The notes beneath the pieces are model-generated. The model was not told where the DNA came from, did not search any database, and saw only the letters and a program-made list of their open reading frames with translations. Positions 37,773 through 48,054 of a DNA stretch of 64,000 bases are shown here, one piece after another. Position numbers and translations under genes: made by a program. Numbering within the stretch: position 1 is the first letter of the stretch; every line of letters starts with the position of its first letter. Source of the DNA: Tubulanus polymorphus (lineage: Eukaryota; Nemertea; Palaeonemertea; Tubulaniformes; Tubulanidae); NCBI RefSeq assembly GCF_964204645.1, contig NC_134036.1, positions 4,760,001 to 4,824,000 on the forward strand, read 5' to 3'.

Positions 37773-37870
37773 CTGATGACGGCTGTTAATAATCAACAGC
37801 CGTAACGTTGTGGTTTCAAAATTATAAATTTCATCATATGATTTAATTCGAATTTTGGGATTATTTCATT
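37773..37870 (+). repeat. GTTGTGGTTTC / ATTTGGGATT repeat with hammerhead-like stem
   Basis: CTGATGA at 37773-37779 is followed by a perfect 8-bp hairpin (arms 37780-37787 and 37795-37802, 7-base loop), then GTAACGTTGTGGTTTC and a tail shared with the right arm of the 16348-16920 insertion. CTGATGA-stem-GAAAC is the hammerhead ribozyme core, but here the second motif is TAAC, so it is at best a degenerate relic. Confidence 0.35.
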
Positions 37871-38036
37871 TATCATTTATCATTATATATCATATTTCGA
37901 TAATATAGGATGAATCTAGAAGCTCAAACGTATATAAAATTAGGACCTAATCTAACAAAATTAGAGCATTTCAGATCCGTCTTAGGGTAATATTACAATT
38001 CCAGGGGTCCCGTGTTGAGAATTATTCGGCGTCGCG

Positions 38037-38339
38037 TTAATTCGTTCTTTCCTTTTTCCTAGTTAAATCGTGATTTGTCTTAATCGAAAACATCGCCTTC
38101 AGTTGATTTCGAAAGCGACGCCTCGACGCGCAATAAATGACGAAATTAGTAGACGCTACGGCCATTCTGGCTATGTTCTGGGTCACGATAAAAACTAACA
38201 TGTCCCAAGGAGTTTCTTTATACGTAGGCACTTTTCCAAATACCCGTATTAGGTTGTGAATGCCTGCCTTCATACTAAAAGATTTCTTCAACAAATAGAA
38301 ACATGAAATGAGAATTAACGTCAAAGTTAAACTACGGTC

Positions 38340-38375
<36 letters not shown>

Positions 38376-39203
38376 GCTATTAGAAGTTTGATTACTTGTA
38401 GACATGGTTTTTCTCGCTGCTCCTGCGCGTCTTAACGTGAAAATCAATCGGATAGTTATCAGAACTACTATCACTGTCGGGATGAAAACTAGAAAAGGGA
38501 TAGTTACGAACACGACGTAGTATCTCACATAAAGGTCTTGTTTCCAAAATCCGTTAATTTGTATAACCCATCTGACGTGTCCGGTGCACGGGTTGGTGGT
38601 CATAAGGGAACGATATTTAGCAAACTCCCTGGACCGATCACACACGGATATTACAAACACAAAAGTGATGTAGATATAACATTTCTTCATACTTATAATT
38701 CTCATAGCTTTCAGGGGCCAACAAACAACGATATATCTATCGATGGCTATTAACAATGTTATCAGATCGCTGATATCCGAAAACACTAATTTGATGTGCC
38801 TGGTGTATGCGGACGCACGCTTCATAGCGTGGTTTATTTCAGCAGTCATGTCCAGTAACAGCGTGTGACTGTAGAGCCAATAGTGAAAGTTGAATACAAT
38901 ATAAGACAAACAAATAAACATGTCCGCAACTGATATACACCTCAAATAGAATATACTGGTGTTGTTCGAACTTTCTTTACTGAGAATAATGAAAGACAGT
39001 AAATTTGTGACGAAACCGAAGATGGCAAAGCTGAAAACGACATAAGTCGTGATCTGTATCATCAGGTTATCGGCAAACGGCCTGTAATCGGCGTTGTGTA
39101 CGTGCCGACACCACCAACGTGGTTTAAACCCTGCCTTCTCAGTGGTGGTTGATCCGTTCAGGTCGAGAAACCGAGCGCCAACCGATACATTATCCGGTGT
39201 CAT
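38037..39203 (-). CDS. GPCR 1: class A neuropeptide-type receptor (FMRFamide-receptor-like)
   Basis: Single-exon, 388 residues, ATG at 39203 in the same place as the paralogues (M..(E/D)NVSV). A Thr-rich N-terminus carries one cysteine (WWCRH). TM1 contains TNLLSFIIL, TM2 SVADMFICL, and TM3 ends IDRYIVVCWPLKA, an intact DRY. ECL2 has NPCTGHVRW. TM5 is followed by a basic loop and a serine tract (11 consecutive Ser). TM6 is LTLTLILISCFYLLKK without a CWxP motif, and TM7 ends TNFVIYC in place of NPxxY. NFxIYC at TM7 and DRY are seen in FMRFamide/myosuppressin-type receptors, so a peptide ligand is a reasonable inference. No Cys precedes TM3, so the usual TM3-ECL2 disulfide cannot form. Its tail is longer than the two plus-strand paralogues (adds LTRKKERTN). 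Confidence 0.85.
38341..38373 (-). repeat. (CTG)11 trinucleotide repeat coding polyserine in GPCR 1
   Basis: Eleven CTG units on the plus strand, read on the coding strand as AGC. They encode ten Ser plus one from AGT, inside intracellular loop 3. The paralogues have fewer, interrupted units (about 42800 and 45725-45760). Confidence 0.95.
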
Positions 39204-39455
39204 CTCATTTCAGTCAGCACAGCGTTATAAAGTTTATATCGCAGTCCGTATCGGCCACTGATTGTTAAAAGATTATCGAAATCCGTGTGGAATTACTATT
39301 CGGTAAAGTCTTTCAGCCAGTTCCTTTTAGATATCATCGATCGACAAGAAGTGCCTTCGATACAAACGGGCGTCAATTCAATAAACTGCACAGACTCTCA
39401 AATGCGCGCTGACGCTGAGACGAAGTCGAAATCTAAATACTGCAGTTTTTCATAT

Positions 39456-39467
39456 GACGCCCAATAG
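39456..39467 (-). promoter_or_regulatory. CCAAT-type conserved element of GPCR 1
   Basis: The coding strand reads CTATTGGGCGTC about 264 bases 5' of the ATG. The same 12-mer occurs 237-240 bases before GPCR 2 and GPCR 3, and a two-base variant sits before the pseudogene. It contains an inverted CCAAT box. Confidence 0.5.
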
Positions 39468-39885
39468 CGAAACTATTTCATTCTATATCGAACTACAATT
39501 TCGCGCTGTAGCAAACTGTCCCGTATCATTATTGTCTGACGTCATAGAATCGATGAAAAGAAGCGATGCAGAGAGACAATATATCAGTACAGCGCGATGC
39601 TGAATAGTATCTGTAGCTTTTCTATGTAGTAAAATAGTTAAAGCAGTAGAATAGGAAACAACAGCGGAAAATTCCACCGTTTCACCGCTCACTATGAACC
39701 GGTTTTAATTGACCGATCAATTAGCGATTTGTTGATTAAAAGAGCCGGTTTCAATGGACTAGCACTAGCTTAAAAAAACTCTTTCGTTACAAAGCAGTCC
39801 AACAGTCGACTGTTGGACTGCTCTACAGCATGCCAGTGCAGTTTGAGCAGACGTCTTCGACTAGTTCGCCATCTAACGGACATCT

Positions 39886-39975
39886 AGGTCAGTTGGCCTG
39901 CGAGGTGACCGCCAAAATCTAAAGGATTTCGGTGTCACTGCCCAGATTGTCGGGTTTTAAACCCGGGGTCTCAAA
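39886..39975 (+). repeat. Possible tRNA-derived SINE fragment
   Basis: GGTCAGTTGG followed about 60 bases later by CGGGTTTTAAACCCGGGG resembles degraded A- and B-box promoter blocks. It does not fold as a functional tRNA by eye. Confidence 0.2.
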
Positions 39976-41238
39976 CCGCTATAGTCGGCTTGTTGATAAC
40001 ATAATAACGATGTGTTGTCTAATTGCGTTACATTACTAATCATTGCCCTCAATCCGGGATTCGGTAATTAAGCGCAATATCCGATGTACAATCGGTGATA
40101 CGTTCATTGACGGCTTGTTCAGTAAAGAACAGGTTTCCAACAACAGCGTATAAATCGATGGTTTCATGATAATAATTTACATTTATATAGCGCATGTATT
40201 CTTACCAGAGTGAATTCAGATGCGCTCCTTATTTGGTATCAATACCCCCCCTTAGCCTATAGCTCTATCCCATGTATCAGTCATCCCTCCCTTGGGAGAA
40301 GTTACATCCGAGCAGCTACTAAGCGCTTCGGTTTCGCTTACGGTTTTAGTTTAGAGTATATCAACGATAAAGAAGGTTCCTAGGATTCGGGCCAGTTCGT
40401 TCGCGAACGGTGGCGTCTTCCATATTGTGTCGGGGTCGATAGCGTCTATTCGTGTCCAACCTAACGCCCGCACTACACCCGCAAGCTTGTATCATTTCAC
40501 TGAGTTTATTCCCCGCATAAGTGTCTAAAATAGAGGGTCAGGCAATAGTTTAGAATTACTCACGTGGTCATCGAGTCCAAGTATAGCTGATATAGCTATA
40601 CCGAGAATGTACAGGCAGCCATATTAAAACCGATAATTCCTCAGTGATTTGAACACGGGAAACTGTACAAATCCGATTATCTTTATCAATATCTAACACC
40701 GCGTACTCTACAGATTCTATTCCACTGAGATAATCACACGAAATACCTTAATAAATCTACTCAAAATAGAGATATTCTAGCAGTGTTCTGGCAATAGCGT
40801 AGCCACTTAAGCCGCGACCTATTTTCGGACGGCTGAGAAATGAATCACAATTGGAAGTGGCCCAACCGCTCCCATTTCTGATTTCCATTGCTCTGTCGTC
40901 TCGGAACGCTAAACAAATCGGCTATTTATTTTGCGACTTCAAAAATATAGCGAATTCTAAAGACCGGTTTTTGATTTGAAACCTGGGACTAAATGTTCAA
41001 TCTGGTCAGTGTATAAGCGGGATGCGTTAATATTACATCTCTCGTATATATTCGCGTTATTTGAATTATCTGCACGGAATGAAACGGTTTTTGTAAACTA
41101 ACACGCGCATGGTTTGCACGGACTGCGCTGTCTGTTGGAAACGGGAATAAGGGAATTCGAGGTCATGCTTTTAAGTCGAATTCAATCGACGTCAACCGCT
41201 TAATTTTAGTTTTATCTCACCAACAATACAGAACTTAA

Positions 41239-41462
41239 TTCCAAAACATTCGCGTGAGTGGGTCAATTCAAATCTTTAAGAAGAGACTTAAAACGCATAT
41301 TTTTAACGAAAGTTACTACCTGAAAAGTTTAAGCTCAATAGAATATTATATTTTAAACTATCTGTAATGTTCAGTCGTTTTCTGTAAAGCGCTTAAGAGT
41401 CATTATGAGATTTAGCGCTATATGTCAATAAATTTCATTATAATATTATCATTATCATTATT
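41239..41462 (+). mobile_element. 3' end of a LINE-type retrotransposon
   Basis: The plus frame from 41239 reads QNIR...SIQIFKKRLKTHIFNES and stops with TAA near 41363. The (F)KKRLKTHxF block is the usual C-terminal tail of many non-LTR reverse-transcriptase ORFs. It is followed by a short 3' UTR with AAAGCGC and TTAGCGCTATAT and ends in an ATT/ATC microsatellite. The 5' part is missing (5' truncation). Confidence 0.6.
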
Positions 41463-41723
41463 ACATCTCAGAACTTAACTCTCATGGACTCAACGCCATT
41501 AAACGAAGCAGAAAGCTGATTTAAATATATTCGATTTTCGTACCGTAAACGTTACATGTAAAGTGGAGATATTATTCTGTGCTTCATGCGATGTATATAT
41601 ATATACTAATTTTTATCCCTCGGAGCGGTGTGACTAAGGCGTTTCTAAGTCGCATGCGATAATGATACGGTACTGTTCGACTCCGCAAGTTTGCAGCTTT
41701 ACCAAAAAGGATTTGGTGTCTCG

Positions 41724-41735
41724 CTATTGGGCGTC
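41724..41735 (+). promoter_or_regulatory. CCAAT-type conserved element of GPCR 2
   Basis: CTATTGGGCGTC, 237 bases before the ATG, inside about 350 bases of upstream DNA shared with GPCR 3. Confidence 0.5.
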
Positions 41736-41960
41736 AACAGAAGTATTGCTGTATTTGTATTTCTAGTCTCCTGGCGTCGGCGCGCAATTGACTCTGTGCA
41801 GTTAGGTGGCTGACGTCCGTTTATACCGTAGTCAAATCTTGAAAGGAAATCGCTTAATAACTGAAATGTTGTCGTGAAAGATTTGCGGATATTAGGAAGT
41901 TTACATCGATTGTTGGTCTATTAACAGCCAGCGGTTGTGCGTTGTGCGCGGACTGAAATG

Positions 41961-43094
41961 ATGGCTACAGAAAATGTATCGGTTGTTGGCGCTCAGTTTC
42001 TCGACCTCAACGGATCGGACCTGACAACAACCACCACTGAGAAGGCAGGGTTTAAACCTCACCCTTTGTGTAAGACTATCCATCATGCAGATTACAGACC
42101 GTTTCTAGAGAACATGATTATACAGGTCACGACGTACATTATTGTCAGCCTTGCGATCTTCGGTTTGGGCACAAATTTGCTGTCTTTTGTTATTCTCAGT
42201 GAAGAACGTTCAAACAACACGAGTATATTCTATTTGAGATGTTTGGCGGTTGCGGATATGTTTATTTGTTTGTCATTTATTGTTTTTGATTTCCACTATT
42301 GGCTCTACAGTCACACATTGTTACTGGACATGACTGCTGAAATAAACCACGCTATGAAGCGCTTGTCCGCATATACGCAAAACATTAGATTCTTGTTTTC
42401 GGATATCAGTGATCTGATAACATTGTTAATAGCTATAGACAGATATATCGTTGTTTGTTGGCCTCTGAAAGCTATGAGAATTATAAGTATGAAGAAATGT
42501 TACATCTACATCACTCTTGCTGTGATTATTTCAGTTTCTGATCGGATGAGAGAATTTTTCAAATTTTACTCTCGCTCGTCCATCAACCCGTGCACCGGAC
42601 ACGTCAGATGGTCCACGAAGTCGACTACCTTCTCGTTAAAAAACGTTTATTTGAGGTACTACGAGGCGTTTGTAAGCTGTCCATTGCTAGTCATTATCCC
42701 GACAGTGATAGTGGTTCTAATAACTATCCGATTGATTTTCACGTTGAGACGCGCAGGAGCAGCGAGAAAAACAATGTCTACAAATAATCAAACTTCTAAC
42801 AGCAGCAGCAGCAGTGACCGTAGTTTAACTCTGACGTTAATACTCATTTCATGTTTCTATATCGTGAAAAAAGCTTTTAGTCTCAAGGCCGGTATTCACA
42901 ACCTTATTCGGACACTATTCGGTAGAGATGCTACGATTAAAGAAACTCCGCGAGACACTTTAATTTTTATCATGACCCAGAACATTATTAGAATGATCGT
43001 AGCGTCTAGTAATTTCGTCATCTATTGCGCTTCGAGGCGTCGCTTTCGAAATCGATTGATAGCGATGTTTTGGATTAAGTTAAATAAATCATGA
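41961..43094 (+). CDS. GPCR 2: class A neuropeptide-type receptor (FMRFamide-receptor-like)
   Basis: Intronless, 377 residues from the ATG at 41961 (MATENVSV). An ATG three bases upstream is an alternative; the GTG at 41937 is not a likely start. The sequence matches GPCR 3 closely: PHPLCKTIHHADYRPF N-terminus, TM1 GLGTNLLSFVIL, TM2 AVADMFICL, TM3 ending IDRYIVVCWPLKA, ECL2 NPCTGHVRW, TM5 IPTVIVVLITIRL, short serine tract (SNSSSSSD) in loop 3, TM6 LTLTLILISCFYIVKK and TM7 SNFVIYC. The TM3 cysteine and the TM6 CWxP motif are absent, as in GPCR 1 and 3. It forms a tandem pair with GPCR 3 at about 2.93 kb spacing, with both 5' and 3' flanks duplicated. A plasma-membrane peptide receptor role is inferred from family motifs; the ligand is unknown. 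Confidence 0.87.
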   Translation: MATENVSVVGAQFLDLNGSDLTTTTTEKAGFKPHPLCKTIHHADYRPFLENMIIQVTTYIIVSLAIFGLGTNLLSFVILSEERSNNTSIFYLRCLAVADMFICLSFIVFDFHYWLYSHTLLLDMTAEINHAMKRLSAYTQNIRFLFSDISDLITLLIAIDRYIVVCWPLKAMRIISMKKCYIYITLAVIISVSDRMREFFKFYSRSSINPCTGHVRWSTKSTTFSLKNVYLRYYEAFVSCPLLVIIPTVIVVLITIRLIFTLRRAGAARKTMSTNNQTSNSSSSSDRSLTLTLILISCFYIVKKAFSLKAGIHNLIRTLFGRDATIKETPRDTLIFIMTQNIIRMIVASSNFVIYCASRRRFRNRLIAMFWIKLNKS

Positions 43095-44891
43095 TTAGTA
43101 AATTGAATACAAAATCAAAGAATCTGGTCTCAGAATGAAATATATAGTCGAACTTTTTGAACTATGGATTCATAATACGTTGTAATAGAAAAATATGAGG
43201 CTACGAAAACTAGAACCTGTCCATATATCATAAATGAAATAATTCCCTTCATTTCAGGCCACAGGAAAATGACGATCTTTCGAGCCATCTTAATCGTTAA
43301 TGTGTTCGGTAGATTACAGACCAGCTAAAACTTATAATTTGATTCATGAATGAATTTTCTGCCGATAATAGAGCAGACAACACAGATATTAATGAAATAT
43401 ATCGACCCTCCTGAAAACAGGGGCTGATCTGGAGAGGAAAATGGAGAGGGAGATGCATGCACCTACTATATTGTAATGAGAAATAATGAACGAAGAAATT
43501 ACAATGGAACAACAAATTCGTGAAACATTAAAAAACATTAATTCATCATTGAAATAAATCTCGTACATTCAAGATGATGTATTTGTGCTACTCAAACGAG
43601 CCGGTAGTAAGTAAACGAAGTAATTTTGTCCATAATAAGCCTTATTTTAGAAGCCAGTGTTTCTAGGTTGGATTCCTGTGGCCGTACACACGCGCGTATA
43701 TCAAAAGCCCGAATTCGGTAGTCCTTTCACTATTTTTGAATCATTGTTCATTCCATTTAATGGCGGCCGATAAGGGCCATGAAAATATTTCCTGACAAAC
43801 AATTATTTCGTCATGAAAGATGAATTTCCATCGACATATATTCGTTTTTGACAATAATTCCGCCATGAAAAAATAAATCGCCTACCTTAACATATATCCC
43901 GATGATTGAAATATTTTTGCAGTGTAAAATTACTGGGTTTTTCCGTTATGGTAGGATAGCTAATAACTCGCCCTGAGTAGAGTAAACTCACACAGCGTGT
44001 ATAAAATCCTACTCGGGGCAAACCGCACGACCCCCATACACACGTACGTGAATCGGGTTACTTGGGGGTAGAGCTTCGTCCTTGGAACCTAAATAGTGTT
44101 CTTACAAGCCTTACGGTACAGGGATGGTGGGATGCTGATGATTCCATTGGCAATGGTCACGTAAGGAGTCCATATGAACACAGATTAGGGTCAAACCTAT
44201 AGATATTTTTATACAGTCAAAATCAACAAATTGAAAACAAAACAAGCGCAAGGATTTTACAGACTTCGCTGTTCGTTCGAAACGGGAACAAGTGGCACAT
44301 GTTTATAAGTCATGTTTATAAGTCGAATGTCATCGGATTGTCATCAACTTCTGAAAAAATTCTGGTTTTTAAATCAACTTCTAAATAAATCCTGGTTTCT
44401 AAATTCTTTTAATCTGTAAATAGTGGGATTTTATCTTATTAAATAAAACGAAGTTAAGTTTTCTACCGATTTGTCTACGAACTGTTAGCGGAAAGCTGGT
44501 GTAAACATATTCTATATTTCTGTACCGTTAAAACTTATTTAACCCTCGGAACAATGTGAATACAGCGTCTCTGACTCGTATGCGATAATGATACGGTACG
44601 AATCGACTCTCTGCAAAATTGAAGCTTAACCAATAAGGATTTGGAGTCTCGCTATTGGGCGTCGACAGAAGATCTGCAGTATTTTGACTTCTAGTCTTTC
44701 AGCGTCAGCGCGCGTTTAACTCTATGCAGTTTAGGTGGCTTGACGTCCGTTCATACCGTAGTCAATTTTAGATAGGAAATCACTAATAACTGAAATGTCG
44801 TCTTGAAAGATTTACAGATGATATTGGAAGTTTAAACTGATCGTATCTCTATTAACGACCGGTGACTGCGCGCTGTGCGCACACTGAAGTG
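43095..44891. other. Spacer between tandem GPCR 2 and GPCR 3
   Basis: The first 700 bases repeat, in diverged form, downstream of GPCR 3 (46041-46800). Shared blocks include AAAACATTAATTCATCATTGAAAT and GGATTCC(T/C)GTGG...CGCGCGTATATC. The last 350 bases repeat the GPCR 2 upstream region. 43930-44200 is unique, with a weak inverted repeat (CGCCCTGAGTAG / CTACTCGGGGC). No gene is seen. Confidence 0.55.
44652..44663 (+). promoter_or_regulatory. CCAAT-type conserved element of GPCR 3
   Basis: CTATTGGGCGTC, 240 bases before the ATG, same context as GPCR 2. Confidence 0.5.
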
Positions 44892-46040
44892 ATGGCTTCA
44901 AAAAATGTACCAGATCAGTTCCTCGACCTCAACGGATCGGACCTGACAACAACCACCACTGAGGAGGCGGGGTTTAAACCTCACCCTTTGTGTAAGACTA
45001 TCCATCATGCAGATTACAGACCGTTTCTAGAGAACATGATGATACAGGTCACGACGTACATTATTGTCAGCCTTGCTATCTTCGGTTTGGGCACAAATTT
45101 GCTGTCTTTTATTATTCTCAGTAAGGAACGTTCAAACAACACCAGTATATTCTATTTGAGATGTTTGTCTGTTGTGGATATGTTCATATGTTTGTCATTT
45201 ATTGTTTTCGATTTTCATTATTGGCTCTACAGTCACACGCTATTACTGGACATGACTGCTGAAATAAACCACGCTATGAAGCGCATGTCCGCATACACGC
45301 AAAACATAAGATTCTTGTTTTCAGATATCAGTGATCTGATAACACTGTTAATAGCTATAGACAGATATATCGCAGTTTGTTGGCCCCTGAAAGCTGTTAG
45401 AATTATAAGCATGAAGAAATGTTACGTCTACATCGCTCTTGCTGTGACTATATCAGTTTCCGATCGGATTAAAGAATTCTTCAAATATTTCTCTCGCTCG
45501 TCCATCAATCCGTGCACCGGACACGTCAGATGGTCCACGAAGCTGACTGCGTTTACGTTGAAAAATGTTTACGTAAGATACTACGAGTTGTTTGTAAGCT
45601 GCTCGTTACTAGTCATAATCCCGACAGTGATAGTGGTTCTAATAACTATCCGATTGATTTTCACGTTGAGACGCGCAGGAGCAGCGAGAAAAACCATGTA
45701 TACAAAAAATCTAACTTCTAACAGCAGCCGCAGCAGCAGCAGCAGCAGCTGCAGCAGCAGTGACCGTAGTTTAACTCTGACGTTAATTCTCATTTCATGT
45801 TTCTATGTCGTGAAAAAGACGTTTACTCTCAAGGCAAGTATTCATAATCTAATAAAGACTCTGTTCGGTAGAGATGCTACGATTAAGGAAACTCCGCGAG
45901 ACACTTTGATTTTCACTATTACCCAGAACATTATTAGAATGATCGTAGCGTCCACTAATTTCGTCATCTATTGCGCTTCGAGGCGTCGCTTTCGAAATCA
46001 ACTGAAAGCGATGTTTTCGATTAAGACAAATTGTGACTAG
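44892..46040 (+). CDS. GPCR 3: class A neuropeptide-type receptor (FMRFamide-receptor-like)
   Basis: Intronless, 382 residues from the ATG at 44892 (MASKNVPDQF). The upstream GTG at 44862 is not needed, and the homologous start in GPCR 2 lies at the same codon. It has the same seven-helix layout: IDRYIAVCWPLKA after TM3, NPCTGHVRW in ECL2, TNFVIYC in TM7, and a C-terminus FSIKTNCD. The loop 3 serine tract is longer than in GPCR 2 and interrupted by Arg and Cys, from AGC repeats at about 45722-45763. Substitutions relative to GPCR 2 are spread along the protein without frame breaks, so both copies look functional. It is the last member of the family in the window; the next gene downstream is unrelated. 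Confidence 0.87.
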   Translation: MASKNVPDQFLDLNGSDLTTTTTEEAGFKPHPLCKTIHHADYRPFLENMMIQVTTYIIVSLAIFGLGTNLLSFIILSKERSNNTSIFYLRCLSVVDMFICLSFIVFDFHYWLYSHTLLLDMTAEINHAMKRMSAYTQNIRFLFSDISDLITLLIAIDRYIAVCWPLKAVRIISMKKCYVYIALAVTISVSDRIKEFFKYFSRSSINPCTGHVRWSTKLTAFTLKNVYVRYYELFVSCSLLVIIPTVIVVLITIRLIFTLRRAGAARKTMYTKNLTSNSSRSSSSSSCSSSDRSLTLTLILISCFYVVKKTFTLKASIHNLIKTLFGRDATIKETPRDTLIFTITQNIIRMIVASTNFVIYCASRRRFRNQLKAMFSIKTNCD

Positions 46041-48054
46041 AGTAAAACTGAATTGAAAGAATCCGGCCTTAGAATACATAAGTATTCGAACTTTTTAGTT
46101 TGTGGATTTATAATATGTAGTGATAGAAAATTATGCGGCCACGAAAACTTGACCCTGTCGATAAGATGACTGAATAAATTATCTACAGAATATATTTAAA
46201 CATAACTAATAGAACAGAGGCACAAGATATTTATGAAACGCATTGAAACTCCTGAAAACATCCCTGGATCTAGGGAAATTGAGAAGGCGGAGTTCAGAAG
46301 AGAACAAAGGCATCTCTCGGGCAAAGCAGCAGCCGTGTCGTCCCGAGCACCTACCCGTATACAACACGAGAGATTATACTCACGATGAATTATCGAACGA
46401 CGAAAACACTGTGGAACGATGAACTACTTAAACATTAAAACATTTATTCATCATTGAAATACAACTCGTACATTTTGGACATTTTCGTCACTCATACGAG
46501 CCTGTAGTAAGTAGACGAAGTTAAGTTTTCAACCACAGCCTTATTTTAGAAGACTAGGCGGGTTCCATAGTCATGGCTTAGACTTAAGACCAGTCTACGA
46601 CCATTTTTGTTCTATAGTCGATCTAAAAATTTGAGTTTTAAGATTCAATACCACTTTCGGTCTCAACGATTATTCTGGCTGTGGCCCCTGAGTTTCAAGG
46701 TCGGATTCCCGTGGTCGTGCGCGCGTATATCGACAACCCGAATTCAGTAGTTTATTCGCCACTTTAGAATTATTGTTCATTGTTTTTAATGCAATGAGAA
46801 TGAATCGAAGTCGCCGAGATCATTGGCGGATTCGTTAGATCTTTGCACGTTAAGTAAATTGGTAGTTTTTCTCATTTTTCTAAGACTGCAGTTCCGCAAC
46901 CGCCGCTCGTGAGGTAAGTAATAACGATAAAGAGGGCGTCACCGAAAATGACTGCAGCAGGAATCAGTTACAATATTTTTATTCCACCACGTTCTCTTTC
47001 GCACAGATTATTGACCGCGGGCGCGCAGTTGTCTTGCAGTCGTTGGTCCGTCTATTTCACCTCGGACGCGTTAATCTACTGGGGCTGGTTCAATAGCCGA
47101 GACTTAAGTCCAAAAGTGGTCTTAAATCCTAAGACTGAACTAATGTGACTATGGAACCGGCCCCTGTTCCATAGTCGACAATAGACTAAATACAGCTGAG
47201 ACTCAGAGAAAGTAGTGTGCAGTCGTAGAAATCGGTAGTCGGGGCCGGCTATACACCTTTATGGCTCAAATAAGATACCCGGCTAAGACCATTACCGTGG
47301 CTTGAATTGAATACTGGTTTAGGAGAAAACTAGTTCTATAGCAAAACTAAAAACTCGAGACCAGCTTTTTTGAGATTCAAGGCCACTTTTGATTCTAAGC
47401 CGTGAAAGTGACTGAACTGTGCTGAAGATTCATGTGCCGGGAGTATAATCGGCTTAGGGAGATATATTCCATCTCTTCCGTTTTCATGACGCGGGAAAGT
47501 TGTTTTTTTCTTGTTTGTAGCAGTAAGGCGGCAGTTGTTGTAGTCTTTTGTTGTAATCTATTTTCATCACTTGTCGGGGACGGTAGACATCTATTATCTA
47601 CTTAAAGCACTAAAATCGATTTGAAACTACGTACAGGAATCCTGTTATATTCAGGACAACTCGAGCTATCCCGCTAGATGGCGTGTGTATCGATAGGACG
47701 ACGCGATCGAAATTCGAAATATTCAATCTAAATTTAGTTCATCTTCAACCGTACTGATTTTTGCATCACATAGCAAAGATCAGATCGTTTCGCGTTTCTT
47801 GATAAACTAAGAATGAACTTTTGGCTAGGGCGGTTCCTAATCATAATTCCGAGGCGGCTATGTCTAGAGGATCTTGACATAAGAAAATAAGAAAAAATCC
47901 TGCATCGTTGTCCGAACGCGCCCCTGGTGGATCCTCGCTTGCCGCGAGTGGAATCATCAACTGCCATAAGCGAACGTGTTCGGTATTCCTAATTTCAGCG
48001 TGGATGTGCGCAGGTGAGCCGCGCCGCGTCCACCCAGACGGCGCGTCTCCATTT
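46041..48054. other. Intergenic region downstream of GPCR 3
   Basis: 46041-46800 is the duplicated 3' flank of the GPCR tandem. 46550-47420 has several CCGGTTCCATAGTC-type motifs in both orientations (for example near 47080-47175), with ACTTAAG and GTGGTCTTAAATCC blocks that also occur near 11620-11700: dispersed repeat debris. 47420-48054 shows nothing clear. Confidence 0.45.

Larger units (their letters stand above)
34964..38036. other. Upstream flank of copy C and gap to GPCR 1
   Basis: 34964-35800 is the promoter-side flank of copy C, homologous to window bases 1-600. A patch at 36395-36450 matches the conserved patches at 12170 and 26117 (TTGACTTACATGA ... TTTCAG ... CCTCTTCG). 36850-36945 and 37795-37870 are remnants of the GTGGGATTTC repeat family. 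37503-37568 is an (AT)n array. The open frame at 36269-36652 is weak and spans the conserved patch; it is not called as a gene. Confidence 0.5.
39204..41957. other. Divergent promoter region between GPCR 1 and GPCR 2
   Basis: Both ends are promoter flanks of head-to-head receptor genes; each has the CTATTGGGCGTC element. Between them lie a perfect palindrome near 39804-39832 (CAGTCCAACAGTCGAC and inverse), a tRNA/SINE-like fragment (39886-39975), an AATTTACATTTATATAGCGC repeat end near 40170 and a LINE 3' end (41239-41462). No other gene is recognised. Confidence 0.5.
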
